Source of the DNA: Alphaproteobacteria bacterium
Lineage (GTDB): Bacteria > Pseudomonadota > Alphaproteobacteria > Micropepsales > Micropepsaceae
DNA: 37,902 bases
Direction of reading: 5' to 3'
Assembly: GCA_019241645.1 (NCBI GenBank)
Contig: JAFAWQ010000049.1
Span: 1 to 37,902 of the forward strand
Shown: positions 24,941-32,285 of the stretch, piece after piece
How the letters are laid out: every line of letters starts with the position of its first letter
Numbering within the stretch: the first letter of the stretch is position 1
Made by a program: the position numbers and the translations under genes
The notes under the pieces: generated by a model
What the model saw: only the letters and a program-made list of their open reading frames with translations
Told to the model about the DNA's origin: nothing
The model's database searches: none

Positions 24941-26161
24941 TCACGCTGCGCGTCGATCGGGGACGCGACCGAGTTTTCGATGCAACGCGGATGCCACGCG
25001 CGGAGCCGCGAACTCCGCGCCGACCATGAAGCGCATCAGCGGGCCAAAATTGTGCATCGCGGGAAGTCCCACGGCGTAAAGCCCTGCGACGGCCGTTTCA
25101 AAAACGTCAGAAAGCAAGGTCACGTTCTCGCGCGGGCTGATCTGATTCACCAGCTCCGGCGCCAGGAACGGAACCTTCCGCATGTCCGGCTCGTAGCCAG
25201 TGGCAGCGATGACATGATCGCAACGAATGGTCTCTTCCTCGCCAGAACGATCGCGCATGGTCAGTTCCACCCTGCCATTCACGGCTTCCGCCTTCCTGAT
25301 CGAACGGCCGAGGAACATCGGAATGTTGCTCTCGACTTTCTCGCGCATGAACCATCCGCCGGCGGGATGCATGTGGCTGGCAATGGCGCGGCGCCGCAAC
25401 GCCTCGGGCAAGCGGTAGAACAATAATGGCGCCTGCGCGCAGAACAGGGACTTCCAGCCGCGTCCAATGCCGGAGGCCGGGCGGTGCAGCTTGCCGATCA
25501 GGCTTTCCTCATAGGCGTCCGGCACCTTGTTAAAGTCGATTTCGTTGGAGCGCGCCACAATGCGGGGAAAGGCTCCCTGTTGGTGCAGCAGCCAAGCGAG
25601 GTCCACGGCCGAGGCGCCGCGGCCTATGACAACGACTTCCTTTCCCTCGAACCCGCCGCCTTCGCGATGGGCGAAGCTGTGCGAGCAAACCTCGGCCGAC
25701 AATTTCGCCAGCACCGGCGGCGTGTACGCGAATGAGGTGATGCCAATGGCAAGAACCACATTGCGCGCCTGCAGCTGCTCCCCTGTCTCCAGCGTGAGTC
25801 CGAACAGATCGCCCTCGGCCTTCAAGGAGGCGACATTTACCTCTTCGAGCATTGGGACGAAGCGTTTGCGGAAGTCATTCGCATAGGAAAGGAACGTCTC
25901 GAGAGAAACCGGCATGCCTTCGTCGGCGTATGGAATACGGTTTCGCGCACAGTAGGCCCGTAAGGTTGAATTCTGTGCTGGCGACGAGAGATTCGAAACG
26001 AAGCCGTCGGATTTCAGCACCATGTTCTTCGGCATGTGTTCGGACCAGGTGCTGAGAGGCTTTCCGAAAACACGAAAATCCATGCCACGCGCCGCCAGTT
26101 GGGCAGCCAGCGAAAGCCCATGGGGGCCCGCGCCGATAATGGCAATATCGCAAACATTCAT
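24941..26161 (-). CDS. FAD/NAD(P)-binding monooxygenase-like oxidoreductase
   Basis: A 406-residue two-dinucleotide-domain flavoprotein. The FAD motif GAGPHGLSLAA is at residues 10-20, and the NADPH motif VVVIGRGASAVDLAWLL at about 170-186. An ATGYEPD segment, seen in flavin-containing and N-hydroxylating monooxygenases (SidA/IucD-like), is near the C-terminus. The substrate is unknown. The ATG at 26161 starts MNVCDIAIIGAGP; the frame extends upstream but without family character, into the divergent gene's leader. It is divergent from an ATP-grasp and a methyltransferase gene, with a 147-base shared intergenic region. A strong terminator follows. Confidence 0.85.
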   Translation of the reverse strand: MNVCDIAIIGAGPHGLSLAAQLAARGMDFRVFGKPLSTWSEHMPKNMVLKSDGFVSNLSSPAQNSTLRAYCARNRIPYADEGMPVSLETFLSYANDFRKRFVPMLEEVNVASLKAEGDLFGLTLETGEQLQARNVVLAIGITSFAYTPPVLAKLSAEVCSHSFAHREGGGFEGKEVVVIGRGASAVDLAWLLHQQGAFPRIVARSNEIDFNKVPDAYEESLIGKLHRPASGIGRGWKSLFCAQAPLLFYRLPEALRRRAIASHMHPAGGWFMREKVESNIPMFLGRSIRKAEAVNGRVELTMRDRSGEEETIRCDHVIAATGYEPDMRKVPFLAPELVNQISPRENVTLLSDVFETAVAGLYAVGLPAMHNFGPLMRFMVGAEFAAPRVASALHRKLGRVPDRRAA

Positions 26162-26308
26162 GCCGGTCTCCGTCGTTCCGTTTTGAGACGCCAGTCTCAA
26201 GGGTGGGCAGAAACCCCGCATTTCGGGGCACGGTGAGCACGCTTTCCAGATTTGTGCCAGGAATGCTTCGTGCAAAGCCCTCCGTTCGAGCCGAAAACGG
26301 ACGCGCGG

Positions 26309-27535
26309 ATGTCCAGCAAGATACTGATCTCTACAACGGTGGACTGGATCGCGACTGCGCGATACGCGGCGGGCTTCGCGCACGCGGGGTGCAAGGTTGA
26401 GACGGTGGCACCGCGGGGCGCGCCTGTTGCTGTTAGCCGGTATGTTTCGCGGGCGTACCGTTACCATGCGCTCTCCCCTTTGGCTTCGCTGAGGGACGCC
26501 ATTCAGCTCAGCAAGCCGGATCTAATCGTCAATGCCGATGACCGCGCCGTCGATACTCTGCTGAACCTTTATGCAGCGGAGCCGAAGCAGTCACCGGTTG
26601 CCGCGCTGATCAGGCGATCGCTGGGTCGGCCGGAACAGTATCCGCGAGTGGTATCGCGCCACACATCTCTTGGCGTGGCGCGGAGCCTCGGCATTCGAGT
26701 TCCAGACACTTTGCCTGTTCACGATGAAACGGAACTTGACGCTGCCCTCAAAGCAATTGGCTTTCCTGCCGTTCTGAAAGTAGACGGCAGCTGGGGCGGG
26801 GCCGGCGTTGCTGCGGTAAGGACAAAAGGGGAGGCCGCGGCCGCGTTCCGGCGACTGGCGCGTTCACCCTCGCCCCTTCGCTGCCTTGTCCGCGCGGCGA
26901 AGCGTCAGGATGCCCATTGGCTCAGGGCAGCATGGACCGCGGAGCCACGTCCCATCTCAGTCCAGAAGTTCATCTCCGGCCACCCCGCCGCCAGCGGATT
27001 CGCGGCGTGGCAAGGCAAGGTTATCGGCGCGGTATATTATGACGTGCTGAAGGCTGATGGCGTTACCGGTCCGCCGCGCGTTGTTCGCCGCGTTGACTGT
27101 CCGGAAATAACCGAAGCGACGCGGCTTCTGGCGGAGCATTTCGGCCTTTCCGGTTTGCATGGCCTCGACTTCATTCGCGATGCGCAGGGCCACGTGCACC
27201 TTCTCGAAATCAATCCGCGCGCGACCCAGGGCGGCACCTTGCCTTTCGGTCCCGGCCGCGACCTGGCCGCGTCCCTTGCTGGCTGTGTTTCAAACAATGC
27301 CAAGCCTAGGCCCTCCCTCGAGGACGACACCGTCGTCTTTTTTCCTGGCGAATGGCTTCGTGATCCAGCCAGCGCGTGGTTTCGAACCGCGCACCACGAC
27401 GTGCCATGGGACGATCCCGCGGTCCTGCGGTCTGGCCTCAAGGGCGCGCGCTTCCCCAATCTTCTTGCGCGGGTTTCCAAGCCTGAATCGAGACCGACTT
27501 TGCGGATCGTCCCGGCAGCTGCCGCTGGAAACTAA
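26309..27535 (+). CDS. ATP-grasp-domain protein
   Basis: A 408-residue ATP-grasp enzyme of unknown substrate; such enzymes join a carboxylate to an amine or thiol through an acyl phosphate. The N-terminal Rossmann-like domain is ILISTTVDWIATARYAAGF. The grasp has FPAVLKVDGSWGGAGVAAV (ATP-binding Lys and glycine loop), VQKFISGHP, and the metal-binding end LHLLEINPRATQG-like segment (HLLEINPRATQG). The ATG at 26309 is preferred to an in-frame ATG 19 codons upstream because it begins directly before the first beta strand; neither has a clear Shine-Dalgarno. The methyltransferase gene follows after three bases, so the two are co-transcribed. Confidence 0.82.
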   Translation: MSSKILISTTVDWIATARYAAGFAHAGCKVETVAPRGAPVAVSRYVSRAYRYHALSPLASLRDAIQLSKPDLIVNADDRAVDTLLNLYAAEPKQSPVAALIRRSLGRPEQYPRVVSRHTSLGVARSLGIRVPDTLPVHDETELDAALKAIGFPAVLKVDGSWGGAGVAAVRTKGEAAAAFRRLARSPSPLRCLVRAAKRQDAHWLRAAWTAEPRPISVQKFISGHPAASGFAAWQGKVIGAVYYDVLKADGVTGPPRVVRRVDCPEITEATRLLAEHFGLSGLHGLDFIRDAQGHVHLLEINPRATQGGTLPFGPGRDLAASLAGCVSNNAKPRPSLEDDTVVFFPGEWLRDPASAWFRTAHHDVPWDDPAVLRSGLKGARFPNLLARVSKPESRPTLRIVPAAAAGN

Positions 27536-27538
27536 GAG

Positions 27539-28393
27539 ATGTTCGCGTCCGCGCTTGGTTATGCCGTCCGTCACCCGAAGCGGCTCGCCGCCGCGCTCAT
27601 GACCGATCCCGCCAGCCTCTTGGACAAGCTGCACGACAGCATTGTCCAATGGTGGGAATATCGCGATCCGGTACATTGGCATCGGCCGGACGCCGACTGG
27701 GAAGACCAACTTCACGCCTGGCTGGAATGTCCATCCGACGATTGCTTTCAACAGGAATTCGTTTCTGTCTGGTCCGACGCCCTCAGCTATGGGCGCAGAC
27801 ACGGCATCGATGTGGGTCCGGCAAGCTTCGCCGGGTTCAACGATGGCGATGCGGCGCTGGGAAGGGCACTCTGGTGTTTGGTAAGGCGCCTCAGGCCCGA
27901 GCACGTGGTCGAAACCGGTGTGGCGCACGGATTCACGTCCCGATTCATTCTGGAGGCGCTCGCCCGAAACGGGACGGGCTGCTTGCACAGTATCGACCGT
28001 CCTCCCCTCGACCCCGTGCTCCGGGAACGCATCGGAATGGCCGTACCGTCCCAGCTGCGGAACCGTTGGGAACTGATCGCCGGCTCAAGTCGGCGCCGCC
28101 TGCCGAAATTGCTGTCAAGGCTTGGCAGTGTTGGCCTCTTCGTTCACGATAGCCTGCATACGGAGCGCAACGTCCGCTTTGAACTGGATCAGGTCTGGCC
28201 GATCCTGCGGCCGGGGGGCGTTCTTGTCATTGACGATATCGACAGCAACGCCGGCTATGAATCTTTTTTAAGTACGATTTCCGGATATCGCGCTCTGGTT
28301 TGCGAAGCCGAACCCGCGCGCCCGGACGAGCGCCGTTTCAACCGCAAGGGCCTGTTCGCCATCGTGCTGAAGGATCGGGAACGGGCCCGGTAG
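27539..28393 (+). CDS. Class I SAM-dependent methyltransferase (Methyltransf_24-like)
   Basis: A 284-residue protein with a Rossmann methyltransferase domain. Motif I is VVETGVAHGFTSRFIL (residues about 121-136). The SAM-ribose acidic residue is in LHSIDRPP, the post-I segment is VGLFVHDSLHTERNV, and GGVLVIDDIDSN is motif IV/V. About 110 residues precede the domain (WWEYRDPVHWHRPDADWEDQ) and have no assignment. It is placed three bases after the ATP-grasp gene, so it probably acts on the same product. The acceptor is unknown. Confidence 0.82.
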   Translation: MFASALGYAVRHPKRLAAALMTDPASLLDKLHDSIVQWWEYRDPVHWHRPDADWEDQLHAWLECPSDDCFQQEFVSVWSDALSYGRRHGIDVGPASFAGFNDGDAALGRALWCLVRRLRPEHVVETGVAHGFTSRFILEALARNGTGCLHSIDRPPLDPVLRERIGMAVPSQLRNRWELIAGSSRRRLPKLLSRLGSVGLFVHDSLHTERNVRFELDQVWPILRPGGVLVIDDIDSNAGYESFLSTISGYRALVCEAEPARPDERRFNRKGLFAIVLKDRERAR

Positions 28394-28468
28394 CGAGCAA
28401 CGGGCTTGCGCGGCGGCCTCCACGCCCTTAGAGGGTAGCGCGAAATTCTCACCAAACGAGGGCGTTTT

Positions 28469-28795
28469 ATGGCGAACGAAGGTGGCGCGAAGGCCGGAAA
28501 AGCCGGCGGCGCAGGCAAGGAAAAGCGACAGGAAAAGAAAGCAAAGCGGGCCGGCAAGGAAAAGAAGAAAAATCCGGTGCTGCAGGAGGCTCGCACGCGC
28601 TACTCCGATGAACTCAAAAAGCAGGGCGTGTCTGGCGATCAAGCGAAGGCAAAGATGAAGACGCATCTGAAGGACGTGGTCAAGCCAGCCATGACCGAGG
28701 CCAGAGAAGGTGCCAAATCGAAGAACCTGAAGGGGCCCGAGCGCAAAAAATTCATCCAGGACGCGGTGCGCAGCAAGCTCGGAATGCAGGCCTGA
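28469..28795 (+). CDS. Lysine/alanine-rich small basic protein, function unknown
   Basis: A 108-residue strongly basic protein. The first 38 residues are a Lys/Ala/Gly-rich, low-complexity tail (for example KEKRQEKKAKRAGKEKKK), reminiscent of histone H1-like nucleoid tails. Residues 40-108 look like two or three amphipathic helices (YSDELKKQG, AKAKMKTHLKDVVK, ERKKFIQDAVRSKLG). I do not recognise a family. The ATG at 28469 has CGAGGG eight bases upstream. It lies 75 bases after the methyltransferase gene and may share its transcript. Nucleic-acid binding is a guess based on charge. Confidence 0.65.
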   Translation: MANEGGAKAGKAGGAGKEKRQEKKAKRAGKEKKKNPVLQEARTRYSDELKKQGVSGDQAKAKMKTHLKDVVKPAMTEAREGAKSKNLKGPERKKFIQDAVRSKLGMQA

Positions 28796-28820
28796 ATCAT
28801 TTTCCACTCGTCGTCATATT

Positions 28821-29006
28821 CTAAGCCGCGGCACTTTCTAGCATTCGGGGGTGTCGCGGCAATTTCCGATAGCGCGAGTCCGCCGGTTCGGTATGCACGC
28901 GGCCTTCTGCATCAGGATAATTGGCGGGTGTGTCGCGACAACCGAAGAAGAACCGCCGGCCGTCGCCGAATATAACGGTGTGAACGCTAGCTCCAGGCGA
29001 TAACAT
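28821..29006 (-). CDS. Small hypothetical protein
   Basis: A 61-residue frame with coding-like composition (VHTVIFGDGRRFFFGCRDTP...EPADSRYRKLP) ending in ESAAA. I do not recognise it. It converges on the lysine-rich gene and its start is about 30 bases from the divergent kinase gene. It lacks a clear Shine-Dalgarno. It could be spurious; if so, 28796-29035 is empty. Confidence 0.4.
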   Translation of the reverse strand: MLSPGASVHTVIFGDGRRFFFGCRDTPANYPDAEGRVHTEPADSRYRKLPRHPRMLESAAA

Positions 29007-29035
29007 TATCCGGCGGCAGGCGGAAAAGGCCAGTG

Positions 29036-30067
29036 ATGGAGCGCACCGACCAGTTAAGCGCCGAACCGCATGCCGAACTTCACCTTTCTCTTCTTCGCAT
29101 GAACCTTGTGGCCGCGGGAGAACCGCTCGCCGCCGATGCCGTCCCAGGCGGTGTCTCTTGCAACGTTTGGCTGATCACGAGGAGAAACGGAGCTAAGCTC
29201 GTCGTCAAACAGGCACTCGCCAAATTGCGAGTTTCGGCCGACTGGCGCGCGCCACCGGCACGCTCGGCTGCTGAAGTCGCGTGGCTGAGGCTGGTCGCGG
29301 CTATCGATCCCATGTTGGTGCCGAAAATATTGGCGGACGATCCACACCGATACGCCTTCGCCATGGAATACCTGCCGGCGGATTTCTATCCGCTCTGGAA
29401 ACGCGAGCTTGCGGCAGGGCGCGCCGAACCAGACTTCGCCGGGAACGTTGGTGCTGCACTGGCGCGAATCCATGGTGCCACCGCGGGCAGTGAGGACGTT
29501 GAAAGGCGATTTGCCAATCAGGCGCAATTTTACGCGCTGCGCCTCGAACCGTATTTTCTGTTCACGACGCGACGTCACCCGGATTGCGGGCCACAATTGC
29601 GTGCATTGGCGGACGGCATTTTCGAGGCCCGCATTGCGCTGATGCAGGGCGACATCAGTCCGAAGAACATTCTGCACGGGCCGAAGGGCCCGGTATTCCT
29701 CGACGCGGAAACTGCCTGTTTTGGCGATCCTGCGTTCGACCTGGCTTTCTGCCTCAATCACCTGCTGCTGAAAGGTGTCTGGCACCCGCAATACCGAGAC
29801 GCGTACCTGGCCTGTTACGGCGCGCTGTCCGCGGCCTACCGGGCCGGGGTCGCGTGGGAGAACCCCGAGGCGCTAGAGCTTCGCGCCACAGCTCTGCTGC
29901 CCGCGCTCATGCTGGCGCGCATCGATGGCAAGTCGCCCGTGGAATACATCACTAGCGATGCCGATAAAGATTTCGTGCGCAGCTTCGCCCGTCAGCACAT
30001 TGCAGCTCCACTTTCGTCTGTGAAAGAGTTTGGCGCTGTCTGGTCTGATGCGCTCACGCGACGGTAA
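29036..30067 (+). CDS. Aminoglycoside-phosphotransferase-fold small-molecule kinase
   Basis: A 343-residue APH/choline-kinase-fold protein, closest in feel to the methylthioribose-kinase-like branch. The ATP Lys is in AKLVVKQALAKLR. The catalytic loop reads LMQGDISPKNILHG, and the metal Asp is in FLDAETACFGDPAFDLAFC. The His usually before G-D in the loop (HGD) is Gln here. The natural substrate is unknown, and resistance to antibiotics should not be assumed. The ATG at 29036 is used; a GTG one codon upstream is also in frame. A GGAAAAGG purine stretch precedes it. Confidence 0.8.
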   Translation: MERTDQLSAEPHAELHLSLLRMNLVAAGEPLAADAVPGGVSCNVWLITRRNGAKLVVKQALAKLRVSADWRAPPARSAAEVAWLRLVAAIDPMLVPKILADDPHRYAFAMEYLPADFYPLWKRELAAGRAEPDFAGNVGAALARIHGATAGSEDVERRFANQAQFYALRLEPYFLFTTRRHPDCGPQLRALADGIFEARIALMQGDISPKNILHGPKGPVFLDAETACFGDPAFDLAFCLNHLLLKGVWHPQYRDAYLACYGALSAAYRAGVAWENPEALELRATALLPALMLARIDGKSPVEYITSDADKDFVRSFARQHIAAPLSSVKEFGAVWSDALTRR

Positions 30068-30074
30068 CGCCGCG

Positions 30075-31052
30075 CTATAGTGTCAGCAGAATCTTGCCGA
30101 TGTGCTCCGATTTCGCCATGCGCGCATGTGCTGCCTGCGCTTCTGCGATCGGGAAGAGGCTGTCGGTCACCGGCTTGATGCTGCCCGCTTCGATCAGCGG
30201 CCAAACCTCGCGCAGCACCGCATTGCGAATGGCGGCCTTTTCAGCGTTCGTGCGCGAACGCAAGGTTGTGGCGAGCAGAGACAGCCGCTTCATCAGCACG
30301 GACGAGAAATCGACCGTTGCCTTCGAGCCGCTCTGATACGCAATGTTGACGATGCGGCCCCAAACAGCAGCAGCGGCGATGTTTCGCTGAATGTAGTCGC
30401 CGCCGACCATGTCGAGGATCACATCGACGCCACGACCGCCGGTTGCTTTTTTCACAACATCGACGAAATCTTCCTCGCGATAGTTGATCGCGTGCGTTGC
30501 CCCAAGCGCTTCACACGCAGCGCATTTGTTCCCGCTTCCCGCCGTGGTAAAGACTTCGTGGGCGCGCGCCGCACAGAGTTGAATCGCAGCCGTTCCGATG
30601 CCGCTCGACCCGCCATGGATCAGCACGCGTTCGCCGGATTTGAGTTGCGCCGCCATGAGCAAATTGGCCCAGACGGTGAAGTATGCTTCCGGAAGGCCTG
30701 CGGCGTCGACGACGCCAATTCCCTTGGGAACAGGAAGCACGCATTCAGCCGGCGCGGCACAGAACTCGGCGTAGCCGCCACCAGCCAGCAACGCGCAGAC
30801 TTGCTGACCAACTTGCCACTCAGCAACGCCTTCCCCAGCCTCGGCAATCTCGCCGGAGACTTCCATCCCAAGAATGTCCGACGCGCCCGGCGGCGGTGGA
30901 TATCGACCTTGAGCCTGAGAGATATCTGCCCGATTGACGCCTGCTGCGCGAACCTGGATCAGCACCTCACCCGCCCCTGGCCGCGGCATCGGTGTCTCAT
31001 CCAGCGCCAGGCGGTAGTCGACGCCAGGATTTTCGATCCGGATCGCCTTCAT
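30075..31052 (-). CDS. Zinc-independent quinone oxidoreductase, PIG3/QOR-like
   Basis: A 325-residue medium-chain dehydrogenase/reductase without zinc ligands. The N-terminal domain has MKAIRIENPGVDYRLALDE, GAGEVLIQVRAAGVNRADISQAQGRYPPPPGAS and LGMEVSGEIAEAGEG. The NADPH-binding domain has VLIHGGSSGIGTAAIQLC, and INYREEDF follows. This pattern is typical of the PIG3 subgroup that reduces quinones with NADPH. The ATG at 31052 gives the family N-terminus; the upstream extension overlaps the divergent DUF1192 gene. It converges on the kinase gene, seven bases apart. Confidence 0.92.
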   Translation of the reverse strand: MKAIRIENPGVDYRLALDETPMPRPGAGEVLIQVRAAGVNRADISQAQGRYPPPPGASDILGMEVSGEIAEAGEGVAEWQVGQQVCALLAGGGYAEFCAAPAECVLPVPKGIGVVDAAGLPEAYFTVWANLLMAAQLKSGERVLIHGGSSGIGTAAIQLCAARAHEVFTTAGSGNKCAACEALGATHAINYREEDFVDVVKKATGGRGVDVILDMVGGDYIQRNIAAAAVWGRIVNIAYQSGSKATVDFSSVLMKRLSLLATTLRSRTNAEKAAIRNAVLREVWPLIEAGSIKPVTDSLFPIAEAQAAHARMAKSEHIGKILLTL

Positions 31053-31109
31053 CGTGCTTGCCTCACTCTCACTCTCTCGGACAGTATCAGCCCCTGAGAA
31101 GGCGGAACC

Positions 31110-31313
31110 ATGCCCATCGATCCTGATGAACTGAGCCCTCGGATCAAGTCGCCGGAGTTCGCATTCGGGCAGGATTTGTCTCACATGTCGGAGCACGAAC
31201 TGGCCGCGCGCATTGCCGCCATGGAAGACGAAATCGGCCGCTGCCGGGAAGCGATCAAGGCGCGGCAGGCGACACGCTCGGCGGCCGCGGCTTTCTTCAA
31301 GTCAGCCTCGTGA
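31110..31313 (+). CDS. DUF1192-family small protein
   Basis: A 67-residue protein of the DUF1192 family, an alphaproteobacterial small coiled-coil protein of unknown function. The core is LSHMSEHELAARIAAMEDEIGRCREAIKAR, a heptad-like helix, followed by SAAAAFFKS. A GAGAAGGCGG purine stretch precedes the ATG. It is divergent from the quinone oxidoreductase gene and lies about 100 bases upstream of rcdA, a neighbourhood seen in related genomes. Confidence 0.88.
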   Translation: MPIDPDELSPRIKSPEFAFGQDLSHMSEHELAARIAAMEDEIGRCREAIKARQATRSAAAAFFKSAS

Positions 31314-31417
31314 CCTCCGACCGCCGCAGAAAAGTCCGAAAATCTTAATCCTTAATGGAGCGCGCGGCTTGCGATCAACGCACGGGCTGATAGCGTTAGG
31401 GCTGGTGGAGGCGCGGC

Positions 31418-31918
31418 ATGTCCCTTGCGGAGTTCGACGAGAAGTCTCTCGACGGCATTACCATGCGGACCTTTGCAGGCTCGGCACTGTTCGACCGGAC
31501 ATTTGAAGAAGGCATGTCACTCGTTGAAGAGGCGGCCCGCTATTTCGACGGCCGGGGCCGCGAAGAAGCGCGCACGCTGCCGGATCAGGCGGCAATGCAG
31601 TATTCGAGCGAAAGCCTGCGCGTCACCACGCGGCTGATGCAGGCCGCAAGCTGGCTTCTGGTGCAGCGTGCCGTGCACGAAGGAGATATGTGCCCCGAAG
31701 ACGCGACCGCTGATCGTTACCGGCTCGGCTCGAAGGAAATCTGCTTCGGCGGCCGCGCGGAAGATGCGGCCGGTCTTCCCCAGGCCCTGCAAACTCTGCT
31801 GGACCGCAGCGACAGTCTTTACCGCCGCATCGCGCGCCTGGAAGAAGTGTTGTTCGGCAACCGGCAAACAGACGTGAGAGCACACTTCGAGCGGCTCGAG
31901 CAGGCCTTCCAGCGCTAA
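31418..31918 (+). CDS. rcdA: RcdA, regulator of CtrA degradation (DUF1465)
   Basis: A 166-residue adaptor protein. In Caulobacter RcdA works with CpdR and PopA to deliver CtrA and other substrates to ClpXP at the G1-S transition. The DUF1465 features are the helical stretch FAGSALFDRTFEEGMSLVEEAARYFDG, the YSSESLRVTTRLMQAASWLLVQRAV core and the C-terminal LPQALQTLLDRSDSLYRRIARLEEVLF. It has a GGTGGAGGCG ribosome site. The function is transferred from Caulobacter; ClpXP and CtrA are not in the window. Confidence 0.9.
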   Translation: MSLAEFDEKSLDGITMRTFAGSALFDRTFEEGMSLVEEAARYFDGRGREEARTLPDQAAMQYSSESLRVTTRLMQAASWLLVQRAVHEGDMCPEDATADRYRLGSKEICFGGRAEDAAGLPQALQTLLDRSDSLYRRIARLEEVLFGNRQTDVRAHFERLEQAFQR

Positions 31919-31926
31919 GCCGGGAT

Positions 31927-32151
31927 TCAGCTTTTCACATAGTCCTTGAAGCGCTTGTTGAAGCGCGTCAGCCGTCCGCCGCGATCGATCAGCTGCTGCT
32001 GACCGCCGGTCCACGCGGGATGCGTGGTGGGATCGATATCGAGCGTCAGCTTGCCGTCCGGCTCGCCCCAGGTCGTGCGAGTTTTATAAGTCGTACCGTC
32101 GTTCAGGGCGACGGTGACAAAATGGTAATTCGGATGGATGCCCTTTTTCAT
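31927..32151 (-). CDS. rpmE: 50S ribosomal protein L31 (zinc-free type)
   Basis: A 74-residue large-subunit protein. [41 protein letters not shown] and the C-terminal [14 protein letters not shown] identify L31. The protein has no cysteine, so it is the C-minus form that does not bind zinc, common in alphaproteobacteria. It converges on rcdA (8 bases between stops) and is divergent from the ABC exporter. Confidence 0.96.
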   Translation of the reverse strand: MKKGIHPNYHFVTVALNDGTTYKTRTTWGEPDGKLTLDIDPTTHPAWTGGQQQLIDRGGRLTRFNKRFKDYVKS

Positions 32152-32285
32152 GGCGGGAACTCTCGACAGGCCTGACGGAAGCGGCGGTTTATAGGCGAGA
32201 GGCCAAGGCGAAGCAAGCCAAGGCGATCGGGTTCCGCTTCGCGGCGCGGCCTCCTATATGCTCCCGAGCAGGAGCAGCGCGGTCA

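Noticed and set aside
31340..31365. TTAATCCTTAA upstream of rcdA as a CtrA box
   Set aside because: The two TTAA halves are three bases apart, not seven, so it does not fit the CtrA site.
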